Source: Pseudomonas sp.
Lineage (GTDB): Bacteria > Pseudomonadota > Gammaproteobacteria > Pseudomonadales > Pseudomonadaceae
Direction: 5' to 3'
DNA: 13,810 nucleotides
Assembly: GCA_007117785.1 (NCBI GenBank)
Contig: SKFV01000025.1
Span: 1-13,810, forward strand
The translations under genes were made by a program, and so were the position numbers. Under the pieces are notes generated by a model. The model was not told the DNA's origin. It did no database searches and was given only the letters and a program-made list of their open reading frames with translations. Position 1 is the first letter of the stretch; each line of letters starts with the position of its first letter. Positions 13,610 through 13,810 of the stretch are shown here, one piece after another.

Positions 13610-13810
13610 TTAAAAGAACGCCTGCAAGCCAGTCTGGGCACGACCGAGAATCAGTGCATGAACATCGTGGGTACCTTCATAGGTATTGACCACTTCCAGA
13701 TTCACCACGTGACGGATCACGCCGTACTCATCGGAGATACCGTTACCACCCAGCATATCGCGGGCTACGCGAGCAATATCCAGCGACTTACCGCAGGAGT
13801 TACGCTTCAT
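13610..13810 (-). CDS. gcdH: Glutaryl-CoA dehydrogenase, C-terminal part (gene runs off the window)
   Basis: Only the last 66 residues are inside the window; the 5' part lies beyond base 13810, and the ATG there is an internal Met codon. The visible part is the acyl-CoA dehydrogenase C-terminal helical domain with MLGGNGISDEYGVIRHVVNL and NTYEGTHDVHALILGRAQTG. The Glu in YEGTHD is the catalytic base position of glutaryl-CoA dehydrogenases, and the whole tail closely fits GcdH. GcdH is an FAD enzyme that oxidises and decarboxylates glutaryl-CoA to crotonyl-CoA. It ends in an intrinsic terminator before the CoA-transferase gene. Confidence 0.92.
   Translation of the reverse strand: MKRNSCGKSLDIARVARDMLGGNGISDEYGVIRHVVNLEVVNTYEGTHDVHALILGRAQTGLQAFF

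Noticed and set aside
1..13810. CRISPR arrays, tRNA or rRNA genes, prophage or defence genes
   Set aside because: No regularly spaced repeats, cloverleaf sequences, or phage or defence domains were seen.

Overview
The window looks like chromosomal core sequence from a gammaproteobacterium of the Pseudomonadaceae. A Halopseudomonas / P. pertucinogena-type genome is my best guess, inferred from protein resemblance and gene neighbourhoods. The genes are dense, moderately GC-rich and typical of Pseudomonas-type central metabolism. There is no phage, transposase, CRISPR array, tRNA or rRNA.

Layout. On the minus strand at the left are epd (erythrose-4-phosphate dehydrogenase, 98-1150) and, upstream of it in the same direction, tkt (transketolase, 1228-3228). 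A 218-bp divergent region carries a perfect 12+12-bp palindrome (3382-3409). It separates tkt from sahR-metK (3447-5644), an ArsR/methyltransferase-type regulator whose stop overlaps the metK start. Tail to tail with metK, with no bases between the stops, is a small lipoprotein-type cytochrome c' (5645-6109, minus). The 414-bp gap 6110-6523 holds no gene. It contains a 148-bp palindromic MITE-like element (6174-6321), then an S-adenosylhomocysteine (SAH) riboswitch (about 6422-6495) and an anti-Shine-Dalgarno hairpin in front of ahcY. ahcY (6524-7933) and metF (8017-8865) follow, then an RhlE-type DEAD-box helicase (9112-10638) ending in a strong intrinsic terminator. Next come a DUF3617 periplasmic protein (10793-11383) and a tandem universal stress protein (11469-12257). 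On the minus strand at the right are a class III CoA-transferase (12300-13502) and the 3' end of gcdH (glutaryl-CoA dehydrogenase), which runs off the window and is separated from the transferase by an intrinsic terminator.

How the genes work together. MetK makes SAM, methyltransferases turn it into SAH, AhcY hydrolyses SAH to homocysteine and adenosine, and MetF supplies the methyl-folate for remethylation. Most of the activated-methyl cycle is therefore within about 4.5 kb. Two different SAH sensors sit inside it: a DNA-binding protein (SahR) for its own operon with metK and perhaps tkt, and an RNA (the SAH riboswitch) for ahcY. The right end is glutarate/lysine catabolism, where the CoA-transferase would make glutaryl-CoA for GcdH.

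Most notable: the mutually exclusive pseudoknot/anti-SD platform of the riboswitch, the SahR operator with an apparently leaderless sahR promoter, the paired protein and RNA SAH sensing, and a structured repeat family with one full copy (6174-6321) and one copy cut by the window edge (1-34). No wholly new multi-gene system is evident. The novelty is in regulation and repeats.
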